Shown: positions 47,781 through 56,844, numbered from the stretch's first letter. The stretch: DNA of 64,000 bases from Pseudomonas migulae (GCF_024169315.1 NZ_JALJWR010000001.1:3584501-3648500); one strand, 5' to 3'. The notes: generated by a model not told the origin, from the letters alone. Program-made: numbers and translations.

Positions 47781-49111
47781 GCCGCTTTTGTCCGCGCTTC
47801 AGCCATCAAGGCCTCGATCTCGGCGACCGTTTTCGGTACGCCGCTGGTCAGGATTTCACAGCCGTTTTTGGTCACCACTACGTCGTCCTCGATACGCACA
47901 CCAATGCCGCGCCATTTCTTCGCGACGTTCTGGTTGTCCGGAGCAATGTAGATGCCCGGTTCCACGGTCAGCGCCATGCCGACTTCCAGCACCCGCCATT
48001 CACCGCCGACCTTGTACTCGCCGACGTCATGCACATCCATGCCCAGCCAGTGGCCGGCGCGGTGCATGTAAAACGCTTTATAGGCTTCGCTGGCGATCAG
48101 CTCGTCGACGTCGCCTTGCAGCAGGCCCAGTTTCACCAGCCCGGCAGTGATGACTTTAACCGTGGCTTCGTGCGCCTGGTTCCAGTGTTTGTTCGGGGCG
48201 ATTTCGGCGAATGCCGCTTCTTGCGAAGCCAGCACCAGCTCGTAGATCGCCTTCTGTTCCGCGGAATACTTGCCGTTGACCGGCCAGGTGCGGGTGATGT
48301 CGCTGGCGTAGCAGTCGATTTCACAGCCGGCGTCGATCAGCACCAGATCACCGTCCTTGAGCAGCGCGTCGTTCTGCTGGTAATGCAGGATGCAGCTGTT
48401 GCGCCCCGCCGCGACGATCGAGCCGTAAGCCGGCATCTTCGCCCCGCCCTTGCGGAACTCGTAATCGAGCTCGGCTTCCAGACTGAACTCATGCAACCCG
48501 GCCCGGCTGGCCTGCATCGCGCGGATATGCGCCTGGGCGGAAATCCGCGCGGCTTCGCGCATCACCTTCACTTCTGCCGCCGATTTATACAGACGCATGT
48601 CGTGAAGCAGATGATCCAGCGCAACGAATTCGTTCGGCGGCTGGGCGCCGAGGTGCGCCTTGGAGCGGATCACGTTGATCCAGTCCATCAGGTGTCGGTC
48701 GAATTCCGGGTTGCTGCCCATGGCCGAATACACCCGGTCGCGGCCTTCGATCAGGCCCGGCAGGATGTCGTCGATGTCGGTAATGGGGAAAGCGTCGTCG
48801 GCACCGAAGTCGCGGATCGCGCCTTCCTGACCGGCGCGCAGGCCGTCCCAGAGTTCTCGCTCGGCATTGCGCTCCCGGCAGAACAGCAGGTATTCGCCAT
48901 GCTCACGACCGGGCATCAGCACGATGACGGCTTGCGGCTCGGGGAAACCGCTGAGGTACTGGAAGTCGCTGTCCTGGCGGTAAACGTGCTCGACATCGCG
49001 ATTGCGGATGGCAACCGCGGCGGCGGGCAAAATGGCGATGCTGTTGGGTTCCATCTGCGCCATCAAGGCCTTGCGGCGACGGCTGTATTCCGATTTCGGG
49101 ATATGAATCAT
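47777..49111 (-). CDS. pepP: Xaa-Pro aminopeptidase PepP
   Basis: This 444-residue M24B metallopeptidase removes N-terminal residues before proline. The di-manganese ligands are visible in DAGCEIDCYASDITRTWP (two Asp), AGHWLGMDVHD (His), LTVEPGIY (Glu) and GVRIEDDVV (Glu). It heads, or is second in, the operon ygfB-pepP-ubiH-ubiI. Confidence 0.94.
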   Translation of the reverse strand: MIHIPKSEYSRRRKALMAQMEPNSIAILPAAAVAIRNRDVEHVYRQDSDFQYLSGFPEPQAVIVLMPGREHGEYLLFCRERNAERELWDGLRAGQEGAIRDFGADDAFPITDIDDILPGLIEGRDRVYSAMGSNPEFDRHLMDWINVIRSKAHLGAQPPNEFVALDHLLHDMRLYKSAAEVKVMREAARISAQAHIRAMQASRAGLHEFSLEAELDYEFRKGGAKMPAYGSIVAAGRNSCILHYQQNDALLKDGDLVLIDAGCEIDCYASDITRTWPVNGKYSAEQKAIYELVLASQEAAFAEIAPNKHWNQAHEATVKVITAGLVKLGLLQGDVDELIASEAYKAFYMHRAGHWLGMDVHDVGEYKVGGEWRVLEVGMALTVEPGIYIAPDNQNVAKKWRGIGVRIEDDVVVTKNGCEILTSGVPKTVAEIEALMAEARTKAA

Positions 49112-49138
49112 GGGCAGATGGCTTTTCCTGGCTCGCGA

Positions 49139-49699
49139 TTAATGCAACGACGGTTTGGCGGCAGCGGGAGCGTCCGGCTTTTTGGTTTCGGAGAACAGCA
49201 ACAGCGGCGCGACACGCAGGTATTCCATCACTTCCATGTAGTCGCTTTCGCCGTCGTCGGATTCTTCCAGCGCGTCTTGCACCTGGGCGATGGCCGCCAG
49301 ATCCTGCAACACTTCGGTGGCCTCGGTGCTCAGCATGCTGCTGTCACGGCAGTTCAGGCCGAAACCGCTGAGGAAGCCCTGGCACCATTGGCCCAGTGCG
49401 GCGGCTCGGTCAGCCAGCGGCTCGTCATCGGTCGGCAGCAGCAGAACGACGGTCACGTCGTCGCCGGTGAGCTCGCCCTTGACCATCTCTTGCAGGCCGA
49501 TCAAGGCATTGCGAACGTTGTCTTGCGGCTCGCCTTCGAGCAGCTCGGCGGCATCAACCAGCCAACCTTCGGCATCGAAGCCGGCACCGGCGCAACTGCG
49601 GCCGAGCAGCAAGCCATGCAGTTCGGCAGGCGAGACGTTATGACCGCTGGAAGTCAGCAGTGTGGCGAAGGCTTGGTACGGAGAATTCTGAATGGGCAT
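49139..49699 (-). CDS. UPF0149 (YecA/YgfB) family protein
   Basis: This 186-residue acidic helical protein of the YgfB family lies 27 bp upstream of pepP. In E. coli ygfB is also next to pepP and ubiH, and in P. aeruginosa YgfB affects antibiotic-resistance regulation. It has no SEC-C zinc tail. The ATG at 49699 is the only well-placed start. Confidence 0.88.
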   Translation of the reverse strand: MPIQNSPYQAFATLLTSSGHNVSPAELHGLLLGRSCAGAGFDAEGWLVDAAELLEGEPQDNVRNALIGLQEMVKGELTGDDVTVVLLLPTDDEPLADRAAALGQWCQGFLSGFGLNCRDSSMLSTEATEVLQDLAAIAQVQDALEESDDGESDYMEVMEYLRVAPLLLFSETKKPDAPAAAKPSLH

Positions 49700-49764
49700 G
49701 GGCAGCTAGGCGCCAGACGGCGCTATGTCTAGAATGAAGGCCTTGTATCCTACATCGACTCCTC

Positions 49765-49863
49765 TGTAGGAGCGAGCTTGCTCGCGATGGTCGCCAACGA
49801 TAACGCTGGGTACCTGATACCCCGCGGCGTTCTCGGGTTCATCGCGAGCAAGCTCGCTCCTAC
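49765..49863. repeat. REPIN, family D variant
   Basis: An inverted TGTAGGAGCGAGCTTGCTCG pair between the divergent ygfB-type and zapB-like genes. Because it lies between divergent starts, it must sit in or beside the promoters. Confidence 0.88.
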
Positions 49864-49892
49864 GGTCCGACACCCATCAGACAGTGAAGACA

Positions 49893-50102
49893 ATGGAAGA
49901 CACCGACCTGCAAGCGCTGATGGCCAGACTCGAACTGCTGATTAATCGAGTCGAGCAACTTAAGAGTCAAAATGGACTCCTATTAGCTCAGGAAAAGACC
50001 TGGCGCGAGGAACGCGCTCATCTCATTGAAAAAAACGAAATCGCGCGGCGTAAGGTCGAATCGATGATTTCGCGCCTCAAGGCCCTGGAGCAAGACTCAT
50101 GA
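49893..50102 (+). CDS. ZapB-like coiled-coil protein (TIGR02449 type)
   Basis: This 69-residue protein is almost entirely coiled coil (LMARLELLINRVEQLKSQNG, then LIEKNEIARRKVESMISRLK). A GTG three codons upstream is an alternative start. It overlaps zapA by four bases, so the two are translationally coupled and probably interact at the division ring, as ZapB does with ZapA. Confidence 0.85.
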   Translation: MEDTDLQALMARLELLINRVEQLKSQNGLLLAQEKTWREERAHLIEKNEIARRKVESMISRLKALEQDS

Positions 50103-50416
50103 GTTCAAGCAATAGCGTTACCGTGCAGATCCTCGACAAAGAATATTCGATCATCTGCCCCCAGGAAGAGCGCAGCAATCTGGTGAGCGCTGCCCGTTAC
50201 CTGGACGGCAAGATGCGTGAAATCCGCAGCAGCGGCAAAGTCATTGGCGCCGATCGCATCGCGGTGATGGCTGCGCTGAACATCACGCACGACCTTCTGC
50301 ATAAAGAAGAACGCCCGGATGTGCAGGCCAGCGGTTCGACCCGCGAGCAGGTTCGCGACCTGCTGGATCGCGTCGATCTGGTGCTCGCCACCGATCCGGA
50401 CGTCACCAAGGGCTGA
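50099..50416 (+). CDS. zapA: Cell division protein ZapA
   Basis: This 105-residue FtsZ-ring stabiliser has the ZapA start VTVQILDKEYSIICPQEERS and a C-terminal helix for dimerisation. The order zapA-ssrS-fau is widely conserved in gammaproteobacteria. Confidence 0.92.
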   Translation: MSSSNSVTVQILDKEYSIICPQEERSNLVSAARYLDGKMREIRSSGKVIGADRIAVMAALNITHDLLHKEERPDVQASGSTREQVRDLLDRVDLVLATDPDVTKG

Positions 50417-50435
50417 TTCGCCGAACCGCTTGGGT

Positions 50436-50441
50436 TATACT
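50436..50441 (+). promoter_or_regulatory. -10 box of the 6S RNA gene
   Basis: TATACT lies 7 bp before the expected 5' end of ssrS, inside the sequence GGGTTATACTCGCAACAC, directly after zapA. Confidence 0.55.
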
Positions 50442-50447
50442 CGCAAC

Positions 50448-50627
50448 ACTCCCTGGGGTGCTTGCCAGTTGACCACGTCCCTGAGCCGATTCGCACTACC
50501 CTGGAGGCTGCACGTTGGGCTGGTGTGCATGTCCGCTAGACGGAAAGCCTTAAAGCCTACTGCATCTTCCACCTTGAACTTTCGGGTTCAAGGGCTAAGT
50601 CAGCAGCGGTTCATCCGGGGAGCCTGA
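50448..50627 (+). ncRNA. ssrS: 6S RNA (SsrS)
   Basis: The RNA of about 180 nt lies between zapA and fau, its conserved location. The 5' part CTCCCTGGGGTGCTTGCC can pair with the 3' part GGTTCATCCGGGGAG to form the closing stem, leaving the large central bubble that mimics an open promoter. 6S RNA binds the RNA polymerase sigma-70 holoenzyme in stationary phase. Ends are approximate to within a few bases. Confidence 0.88.
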
Positions 50628-50636
50628 TTCCAGTCC

Positions 50637-50669
50637 GATGCCGGTTTAGATACCGGCATCGGCTTTTTT
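50637..50669 (+). terminator. Terminator-like hairpin between 6S RNA and fau
   Basis: The stem GATGCCGGTttagatACCGGCATC is followed by GGCTTTTTT. It probably ends the 6S RNA precursor while allowing some readthrough into the 5-formyl-THF cyclo-ligase gene. Confidence 0.7.
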
Positions 50670-50712
50670 ACGGGTACGCTTTGTGTACCCGACCCTTCTG
50701 AAGCCCGAATCC

Positions 50713-51318
50713 ATGACCGAACCTGCGCTGCTGCCCCGCCCGCAACTTCGACGCATGCTGCGCAAGGCCCGCCGCGCACTGACACCCAGTCAGCAACGCC
50801 AGGCCGCTCGCGGGCTGTACAAGCAACTGGCCCAGCAGCCGTTGTTCCGCCGTGCCAAACATATCTCCCTGTACCTGCCCACCGACGGTGAAATCGACCC
50901 GCGTCTGTTGCTGCGTGCCGCGCAACGTCGAGGCAAGGCGACTTATTTGCCGGTGCTCAGCGCCTGGCCGCGAACCAAAATGGTGTTCCAGCGGATTCGT
51001 CCTGGCGAAAAACTCAAGCCCAACCGTTTTCGTATTCTCGAACCCCGGCACAACCTCGCCCGGCAACGCAAAGTCTGGGCGCTCGACCTGGTGCTGTTGC
51101 CGTTGGTGGGCTTCGACGACGTCGGCGGCCGACTCGGCATGGGCGGTGGTTTCTACGACCGCAGCCTGGCGTACCTGGCGCGACGGAAAAACTGGCGCAA
51201 GCCGACGCTGTTGGGGCTGGCCCATGAATGTCAGAAGGTCGAACGATTGGCTCAAGCGAGCTGGGATGTGCCGCTGCAAGGAACGGTGACGGACAAGGCC
51301 TGGTATTACGCAGGCTAG
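50713..51318 (+). CDS. fau: 5-formyltetrahydrofolate cyclo-ligase
   Basis: This 201-residue enzyme (YgfA/MTHFS) converts 5-formyl-THF to 5,10-methenyl-THF using ATP. The conserved GRLGMGGGFYDRSLAYL phosphate loop and the N-terminal RRMLRKARRALTPSQQR are visible. The ATG at 50713 is chosen over an upstream in-frame GTG. Its place after 6S RNA is conserved across gammaproteobacteria. Confidence 0.9.
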   Translation: MTEPALLPRPQLRRMLRKARRALTPSQQRQAARGLYKQLAQQPLFRRAKHISLYLPTDGEIDPRLLLRAAQRRGKATYLPVLSAWPRTKMVFQRIRPGEKLKPNRFRILEPRHNLARQRKVWALDLVLLPLVGFDDVGGRLGMGGGFYDRSLAYLARRKNWRKPTLLGLAHECQKVERLAQASWDVPLQGTVTDKAWYYAG

Positions 51319-51352
51319 ACGCCACTGGAATCAGCGGCGTCGAAAAGCAGGT

Positions 51353-51505
51353 TCAGCGCTTGAAGGCTGACGGCTGTTGTTGCTGCGCGATTTCAACCGG
51401 CGCATCGGTCTTGTTGTTCCACAGGCTTTGGGCATAGCCAGTGGTCACGACGCCAAGGCCGAACAAAATAACCAATATCCATAGTAAATCCGGTTTGCGT
51501 TTCAT
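51353..51505 (-). CDS. 50-residue single-span membrane protein
   Basis: The ORF starts MKRKPDLLWILVILFGLGVV at 51505, with a GGGGGG ribosome-binding stretch 5-10 bp before it. It has a basic N terminus, one hydrophobic helix (residues 8-25) and a short polar tail with QQQQ. It is convergent with fau and divergent from the EVE gene. I recognise no family, but a clean start, helix and tail make translation plausible. Confidence 0.55.
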   Translation of the reverse strand: MKRKPDLLWILVILFGLGVVTTGYAQSLWNNKTDAPVEIAQQQQPSAFKR

Positions 51506-51706
51506 CGATTGCCCCCCAAAGGCACATCAACACGATGACAGCAGCGGTTTCCGTTGTAGGTGTAGGCCGTGCAGCAGCGTCAAGCTTAGAAGGCCGGCAT
51601 TTTGCGACAACGTGAACCGACACGCAAACGCTGGCGTCAACCGACTGTCGGTTTGTCATAAAATTGCCGGACAACTTGCCCACCTGATTCGCAAGGAGCA
51701 AAAACC

Positions 51707-52159
51707 ATGGCCTATTGGCTGATGAAATCCGAGCCCGACGAACTCTCGATCAAAGGTCTGGAGAAGCTTGGCAAAGCGCGCTGGGACGGGGTTCGCAACT
51801 ACCAGGCGCGGAATTTTCTAAGGGCTATGGCCGTCGGCGACGAGTTCTTCTTCTATCACTCCAGCTGCCCTGAACCCGGGATTGCCGGGATCGGAAAGAT
51901 TATCGAAGCGGCCTATCCGGACCCGACCGCGCTGGAGCCGGAGAGTCATTATTACGATCCGAAGGCCACCGCCGAGAAAAACGCCTGGAGCGCGATTGAT
52001 GTCGCGCATGTCGAGACGTTTTCCAGGGTGTTGAAGCTGGATTATTTGAAGCAGCAGACAGCGCTGGCAGAGATGCCGCTGGTGCAGAAAGGCTCGCGGC
52101 TGTCGGTGATGCCGGTAACGGCGGAGCAATGGGCGGCGGTAATTGCTTTAAGACCTTGA
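51707..52159 (+). CDS. EVE domain protein
   Basis: This 150-residue protein is a single EVE domain (PUA-like fold), starting MAYWLMKSEPDELSIKGLEK with AAGGAGC before it. Family proteins are thought to recognise modified bases in DNA or RNA through a pocket that includes the WDGVRNYQARN and FFYHSSC regions, both visible. The natural ligand is unknown. Confidence 0.92.
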   Translation: MAYWLMKSEPDELSIKGLEKLGKARWDGVRNYQARNFLRAMAVGDEFFFYHSSCPEPGIAGIGKIIEAAYPDPTALEPESHYYDPKATAEKNAWSAIDVAHVETFSRVLKLDYLKQQTALAEMPLVQKGSRLSVMPVTAEQWAAVIALRP

Positions 52160-52184
52160 TTGATTTATTGCCTGAAAGAATGCC

Positions 52185-52248
52185 TTCGCGAGCAAGCCCG
52201 TTCCCACATTAGACTGCGATCAAATGTGGGAGCGGGCTTGCTCGCGAA
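52185..52248. repeat. REPIN, family A (short)
   Basis: An inverted TTCGCGAGCAAGCCCGTTCC pair with about 17 bp between arms, between the convergent EVE and FliL-like genes. One base of the left arm differs from consensus. Confidence 0.85.
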
Positions 52249-52273
52249 GAGGCCGGCCCGAACAACAAATTTC

Positions 52274-52681
52274 TTATTGGATGATCAGGTTGTTGAACAA
52301 CAAATCCTCAACCACCGGCTTGCCCGTTTCGTCATTCATGATCTGCTGGGTCTGCTTCAACGCTTCCTGACGCAGCTTTTCCTTGGCCTCGACGTTGTTC
52401 ATCGCCTCGGTCGTCTGCTGGGCAAACAGCGCCACCAACTGATTGCGAATCAGCGGCTCGTTGGCTTTCACCAGTTTGGTCGCCTCGTCGCCGGTCACCC
52501 GCAACGCCACATCAGCCTTGTAAACCTTGAGCTTCGGCGTGCCGTCCAGCCCATAGTTACCCACGAACGGTGGGCTCAAGGTGATGTAGTTAACCTTCGG
52601 GGCTGCACCTTCTTTGGCTTCTTCAGCCACTGCTGCCACAGGCAGAGACAGGGCCAGCAACAACATGATCCACGCTTTCAC
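52274..52681 (-). CDS. FliL-like exported protein
   Basis: The product is 135 residues when started at the GTG at 52681, which has a strong AAGGAG site; an upstream frame exists but runs into unrelated sequence. A signal peptide or membrane anchor (residues 5-18, LLLALSLPVAAVA) precedes a FliL-type domain (VNYITLSPPFVGNYG ... KVYKADVALRVTG). No flagellar genes are nearby, so it is a stand-alone FliL relative rather than the basal-body gene. Confidence 0.75.
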   Translation of the reverse strand: MKAWIMLLLALSLPVAAVAEEAKEGAAPKVNYITLSPPFVGNYGLDGTPKLKVYKADVALRVTGDEATKLVKANEPLIRNQLVALFAQQTTEAMNNVEAKEKLRQEALKQTQQIMNDETGKPVVEDLLFNNLIIQ

Positions 52682-52831
52682 AATTCGCTCCTTATCCGGT
52701 TTGCGGCCTAGCATAACGACCCGCCGCGCAAGCACAAGCTTATGGCTGACTATCAGGGCGGGGCATGCTCGTTGACCCGTCGACTCACACACCTACACTT
52801 ATCGGCCATCACTCCCAAAGGAATAGCCCTG

Positions 52832-53809
52832 ATGAAAGCCGTGCTGTGCAAAGCCTTCGGCCCTGCCGAATCGCTGGTGCTGGAAGACGTCGCCAGCCCT
52901 GTCGCGAAGAAGAATGAAATCCTGCTGGACGTGCACGCCGCCGGGGTGAATTTCCCGGACACGCTGATCATCGAGGGCAAATACCAGTTCAAGCCACCCT
53001 TCCCGTTTTCCCCGGGTGGCGAAGCGGCCGGCGTGGTCAGTGCCGTGGGCGAGAAAGTCAGCCACCTGAAAGTCGGCGACCGGGTCATGGCCCTGACCGG
53101 CTGGGGCAGTTTCGCCGAACAGGTCGCCGTTCCGGGTTACAACGTGCTGCCGATCCCGCCGTCCATGGACTTCAACACCGCCGCTGCTTTCAGCATGACT
53201 TACGGCACCTCGATGCACGCGCTCAAGCAACGCGGCAACCTGCAACCGGGTGAAACCCTGCTGGTGCTGGGCGCATCCGGCGGTGTCGGCCTGGCCGCCG
53301 TGGAAATCGGCAAAGCCATGGGCGCCCGCGTGATCGCCGCCGCCAGCAGCGCCGATAAACTGGCCGTGGCCAAGGCTGCCGGCGCCGATGAACTGATCAA
53401 CTACAGCGAAACCAACCTCAAGGACGAAATCAAACGCCTGACCGACGGCCAGGGCGCCGACGTGATCTACGACCCGGTCGGTGGCGACCTGTTCGACCAG
53501 GCCATCCGCGCCATTGCCTGGAACGGCCGGTTACTGGTGGTCGGCTTCGCCAGCGGACGTATTCCGGAATTTCCGGTCAACCTTGCACTGCTCAAGGGCG
53601 CCGCAGTGGTCGGAGTGTTCTGGGGTTCGTTTGCTCAACGCCAGCCGCAGGACAATGCGGCGAACTTCCAGCAGCTGTTTGGCTGGTTCGCCGAGGGCAA
53701 GTTGAAGCCGCTGGTGTCGCAGGTGTATCCGCTGAGCAACGCGGCGCAGGCAATCAATGATCTTGGCCAGCGCAAGGCGGTCGGGAAAGTCGTGGTTCAG
53801 GTTCGCTGA
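52832..53809 (+). CDS. NADPH:quinone oxidoreductase, zinc-free MDR family
   Basis: This 325-residue medium-chain dehydrogenase/reductase starts MKAVLCKAFGPAESLVLEDV. The NADPH-binding motif is LGASGGVGLAAVEIGKAMGA at about residues 145-165, and no catalytic zinc ligands are evident, as in QorA-type enzymes. It reduces quinones or enoyl/enal substrates. It lies alone between the FliL-like and TonB-domain genes. Confidence 0.88.
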   Translation: MKAVLCKAFGPAESLVLEDVASPVAKKNEILLDVHAAGVNFPDTLIIEGKYQFKPPFPFSPGGEAAGVVSAVGEKVSHLKVGDRVMALTGWGSFAEQVAVPGYNVLPIPPSMDFNTAAAFSMTYGTSMHALKQRGNLQPGETLLVLGASGGVGLAAVEIGKAMGARVIAAASSADKLAVAKAAGADELINYSETNLKDEIKRLTDGQGADVIYDPVGGDLFDQAIRAIAWNGRLLVVGFASGRIPEFPVNLALLKGAAVVGVFWGSFAQRQPQDNAANFQQLFGWFAEGKLKPLVSQVYPLSNAAQAINDLGQRKAVGKVVVQVR

Positions 53810-53824
53810 GCCGTCGCTGATACA

Positions 53825-53865
53825 AAAAAGGCCAGAACAACTGATGAGGTTGTTCTGGCCTTTTT
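53825..53865. terminator. Bidirectional terminator
   Basis: The stem AAGGCCAGAACAAC / GTTGTTCTGGCCTT has A and T tracts on both sides, 16 bp after the quinone oxidoreductase stop and 42 bp from the convergent TonB-domain gene. Confidence 0.85.
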
Positions 53866-53906
53866 CGATATGTGACTGGAAAACAGACAGCGCTCCTGGT
53901 TTTCAG

Positions 53907-54521
53907 TTAAAGCAACTCTTGAATTTCCTTCGGTAGAAAACGCACGTACCGGGTTGCCTGATGCGTATTACAACGCTGCACAATGGAAGGCACGCTTTTG
54001 TTGAGCTTGGCGATGAGCGCCAGACGTTCCGCCTCCGGTAACTGCGTAGGCGAAAGGGAGTGCGTCAGATAGCTGCGGGTCCAGTTGAACACCGGCATGT
54101 CCACCCACGAGAAATCTGCGAGCTGCAGCGCTCCTTTGGCGACATCACCACAACTCAACTGCTTCAACTCCTCGTTGGCGTGAATCGGCAGATTGTCGTC
54201 CAGTCTGAAAACCATTGGCGCGACCACCTGGATTTCTGCAGGCCGCTCAGGGGAAATTTCCCAGGGTTTGTATCGCCATTGGCTCACCGCCATTCGGGAG
54301 GCTTCGACAAAGTCGGGATCCGCATCTTTTGAAGCCACCACATGACTGACCGACCCGTCGGCATGGGCGGTGAAATTGACACGCACCATACCCGTAATAC
54401 CGGCCCGATAAAGTGCCACCGGGTAAACCGGCTTGGGATTGTTCTCCGGAATCAGAAACACCTCGCCAGCCCTGACTTCGATGGACGAAACCAGCAAAAC
54501 CGCCAACACAAACCACCGCAT
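53907..54521 (-). CDS. Exported TonB C-terminal-domain protein
   Basis: The product is 204 residues from MRWFVLAVLLVSSIEVRAG, which is a cleavable signal peptide rather than the long anchored N terminus of true TonB. Residues about 30-95 form the TonB C-terminal fold (KPVYPVALYRAGITGMVRVN ... SQWRYKPW). The rest includes two cysteines (in LSCGD and QRCNT). There is no proline-rich spacer and no exbBD nearby, so it is unlikely to energise receptors. It may bind envelope partners; the role is unknown. Confidence 0.78.
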   Translation of the reverse strand: MRWFVLAVLLVSSIEVRAGEVFLIPENNPKPVYPVALYRAGITGMVRVNFTAHADGSVSHVVASKDADPDFVEASRMAVSQWRYKPWEISPERPAEIQVVAPMVFRLDDNLPIHANEELKQLSCGDVAKGALQLADFSWVDMPVFNWTRSYLTHSLSPTQLPEAERLALIAKLNKSVPSIVQRCNTHQATRYVRFLPKEIQELL

Positions 54522-54722
54522 ACACCCCACTCCTTCGCGACTGAAAAGCCAGACCTGGCAACAGCACAAAGGTTAAAGCCCGATCACTTTTTACATAACG
54601 CCGCGACTTCCCATTCAAACGAAGGACATTTCCCAAAGCCCCGCCCTACTTCGGACAGAACCGCGTCATCAAGGATCGTCAGGTAACAATTCCCACAGCG
54701 TCCTTCATTTATACCTGAGCGA

Positions 54723-54742
54723 CATGTTCGTAAAAGAACATG
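54723..54742. promoter_or_regulatory. GlpR-like operator upstream of glpT
   Basis: CATGTTCGTAAAAGAACATG is a 7-bp inverted repeat with a 6-bp spacer and fits the E. coli GlpR operator pattern (ATGTTCG...CGAACAT) closely. It lies 109 bp before the glpT ATG, in the promoter region. Repression by the glycerol-3-phosphate regulator GlpR and release by glycerol-3-phosphate are expected. The rest of the 54522-54850 intergenic stretch shows no other recognised element. Confidence 0.65.
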
Positions 54743-54850
54743 CGATCTCCAACATTTCCGCTGTTTGGTCGATGCGAACCGGTGCTATTTTCGGTAATGA
54801 AACTGTAACATTCGCATCCGCAGTCAAAACAAGAAATCTGGAGCTCTTGA

Positions 54851-56200
54851 ATGTTTGCTTTCTTTCGTCCTGCCGCACATCAGGCTCCATTGCCTGAAGA
54901 AAAAATAGACAGCGCCTACCGACGCCATCGCTGGCAAATCTTCGCCGGCATATTCATCGGTTACGCGGGTTACTACCTGCTGCGCAAAAACTTCTCGCTG
55001 GCCATGCCCTATCTGATCGAAGAGGGTTATACCCGCGGTGAGCTGGGCCTGGCGTTGTCGGCCATTGCTATCGCTTACGGCTTGTCCAAGTTCCTGATGG
55101 GCATTGTCTCCGACCGTTCCAATCCGCGCTTCTTCCTGCCATTCGGCTTGCTGGTGTCGGCCGGCGTGATGTTCATTTTCGGCTTCGCGCCCTGGGCCAC
55201 GTCCAGCGTGACCATCATGTTCATCCTGCTGTTTATCAATGGCTGGGCTCAGGGCATGGGTTGGCCGCCGAGCGGACGGACCATGGTGCACTGGTGGTCG
55301 CAGAAGGAACGCGGTGGCGTGGTGTCGTTGTGGAACGTGGCGCATAACGTGGGCGGTGGCCTGATCGGCCCGCTGTTCCTGCTGGGTATGGGCCTGTTCA
55401 ATGACTGGCACGCAGCGTTCTATGTGCCGGCTGCAGTGGCCATGGGCGTCGCGGTGTTTGCTTTCGCCACCATGCGTGACACCCCGCAATCGGTCGGCCT
55501 GCCGCCGATCGAGAAGTACAAGAACGACTACCCGGAAGGCTACGACGCCAGTCACGAAGAAGAATTCAGCGCCAAGGAAATCTTCGTCAAATACGTGCTG
55601 CGCAACAAAATGCTCTGGTACATCGCCATGGCTAACGTCTTTGTCTACCTGCTGCGCTACGGCGTGCTGGACTGGGCACCGACCTACCTCAAGGAAGCCA
55701 AGGGCTTCAGCGTGGACAAAACCTCGTGGGCCTATTTCCTCTACGAGTGGGCAGGTATTCCCGGGACACTGTTGTGCGGCTGGATGTCGGACAAGATTTT
55801 CCGTGGCAACCGTGGCCTGACCGGCATGGTGTTCATGGCGCTGGTCACCGTGGCGACGCTGGTCTATTGGCTCAACCCGGCCGGCAACCCGACGGTCGAC
55901 ATGATCGCGCTGATCTCGATTGGCTTCCTGATCTACGGTCCGGTGATGCTGATCGGCTTGCAAGCGCTGGAACTGGCACCGAAGAAAGCCGCCGGTACGG
56001 CTGCGGGCTTCACCGGCCTGTTCGGATACCTGGGTGGTTCGGTCGCGGCCAGTGCAGCCATGGGCTACACCGTGGACCATTTCGGCTGGGACGGCGGTTT
56101 CATCTTGCTGATCGGTGCGTGCCTGCTGGCGATGGCGTTCCTTGCGCCAACCTTGTGGCACAAGCAAGTCGCCAGTCAGACCCGCGAAGCCATCGCCTGA
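54851..56200 (+). CDS. glpT: sn-glycerol-3-phosphate:phosphate antiporter GlpT
   Basis: This 449-residue major-facilitator protein of the organophosphate:phosphate antiporter family has about 12 membrane helices. The two phosphate-binding arginines known from E. coli GlpT are matched in [15 protein letters not shown] and [13 protein letters not shown]. It also transports fosfomycin in other species. The last 25 bp overlap the convergent chaC gene. Confidence 0.92.
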   Translation: MFAFFRPAAHQAPLPEEKIDSAYRRHRWQIFAGIFIGYAGYYLLRKNFSLAMPYLIEEGYTRGELGLALSAIAIAYGLSKFLMGIVSDRSNPRFFLPFGLLVSAGVMFIFGFAPWATSSVTIMFILLFINGWAQGMGWPPSGRTMVHWWSQKERGGVVSLWNVAHNVGGGLIGPLFLLGMGLFNDWHAAFYVPAAVAMGVAVFAFATMRDTPQSVGLPPIEKYKNDYPEGYDASHEEEFSAKEIFVKYVLRNKMLWYIAMANVFVYLLRYGVLDWAPTYLKEAKGFSVDKTSWAYFLYEWAGIPGTLLCGWMSDKIFRGNRGLTGMVFMALVTVATLVYWLNPAGNPTVDMIALISIGFLIYGPVMLIGLQALELAPKKAAGTAAGFTGLFGYLGGSVAASAAMGYTVDHFGWDGGFILLIGACLLAMAFLAPTLWHKQVASQTREAIA

Positions 56201-56844
56201 TCGGCTTTTGATTTGCAGCGCTTGAGCCGCGCCTCCAGATTCCGGTCTGGCATGGCGTGGCTACGCAGGGCGTTGGCGGTCTGCTCGACATAATCGCGAG
56301 TGGTGCCGTAACGCCCGCAAGCGTTTTCGAACACATGGCTCAGCACATGATCCGGCAAGTTGCCGGCATAGCTGGGCAGGTGTCGCTCCAACACGAATCC
56401 CAACGCCTGAACCTGGCTTCCGTCTTCGAGACGGCAGTTGAGCCAATGTGGGCGATAAGACGGAAATGGCATTTCGCGCTGCCACAAGGCATACAGCGAA
56501 GCTTCGAGTTGTTCTTCGGGCAAACGGTAAGCGAAGCCGCTGCAAGAACCGCCGCGATCCAGGCCAAACACCAGCCCCGGTACTTCCGGCGTGCCGCGAT
56601 GTTCGTGGGACCACAGATACAAACCGCGATGATAGCCGTGCACCCGGCCGCGAACGCGTTCAACCGCCGCGCACTCAGGGCGCCAGATCAGCGAGCCATA
56701 AGCGAATAGCCAGACCGGCCCACCCTTGTGACGCGCCATGGTCGACTGCATCGAACTGAGCAATTGCTCGTGCGTAAGCTGCGGCCCCAGATCGAGCCGC
56801 GGAGGGTAAGGCAGATTCAAAAAAGCAGATTCAATGGCGCTCAT
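56176..56844 (-). CDS. chaC: Gamma-glutamylcyclotransferase, ChaC family
   Basis: This 222-residue enzyme cleaves gamma-glutamyl groups, probably glutathione, to 5-oxoproline. The family signature [14 protein letters not shown] (residues about 43-56) is clear, as is [18 protein letters not shown]. The reading frame extends 25 bp into the 3' end of glpT on the opposite strand, which is unusual for a region without such overlaps elsewhere. Confidence 0.9.
   Translation of the reverse strand: MSAIESAFLNLPYPPRLDLGPQLTHEQLLSSMQSTMARHKGGPVWLFAYGSLIWRPECAAVERVRGRVHGYHRGLYLWSHEHRGTPEVPGLVFGLDRGGSCSGFAYRLPEEQLEASLYALWQREMPFPSYRPHWLNCRLEDGSQVQALGFVLERHLPSYAGNLPDHVLSHVFENACGRYGTTRDYVEQTANALRSHAMPDRNLEARLKRCKSKADQAMASRV

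Noticed and set aside
47759..49732. A 657-codon plus-strand open frame across pepP and the ygfB-type gene
   Set aside because: It is the antisense shadow of two well-recognised minus-strand genes; GC-rich codon bias keeps it open. Its translation has no recognisable domain.
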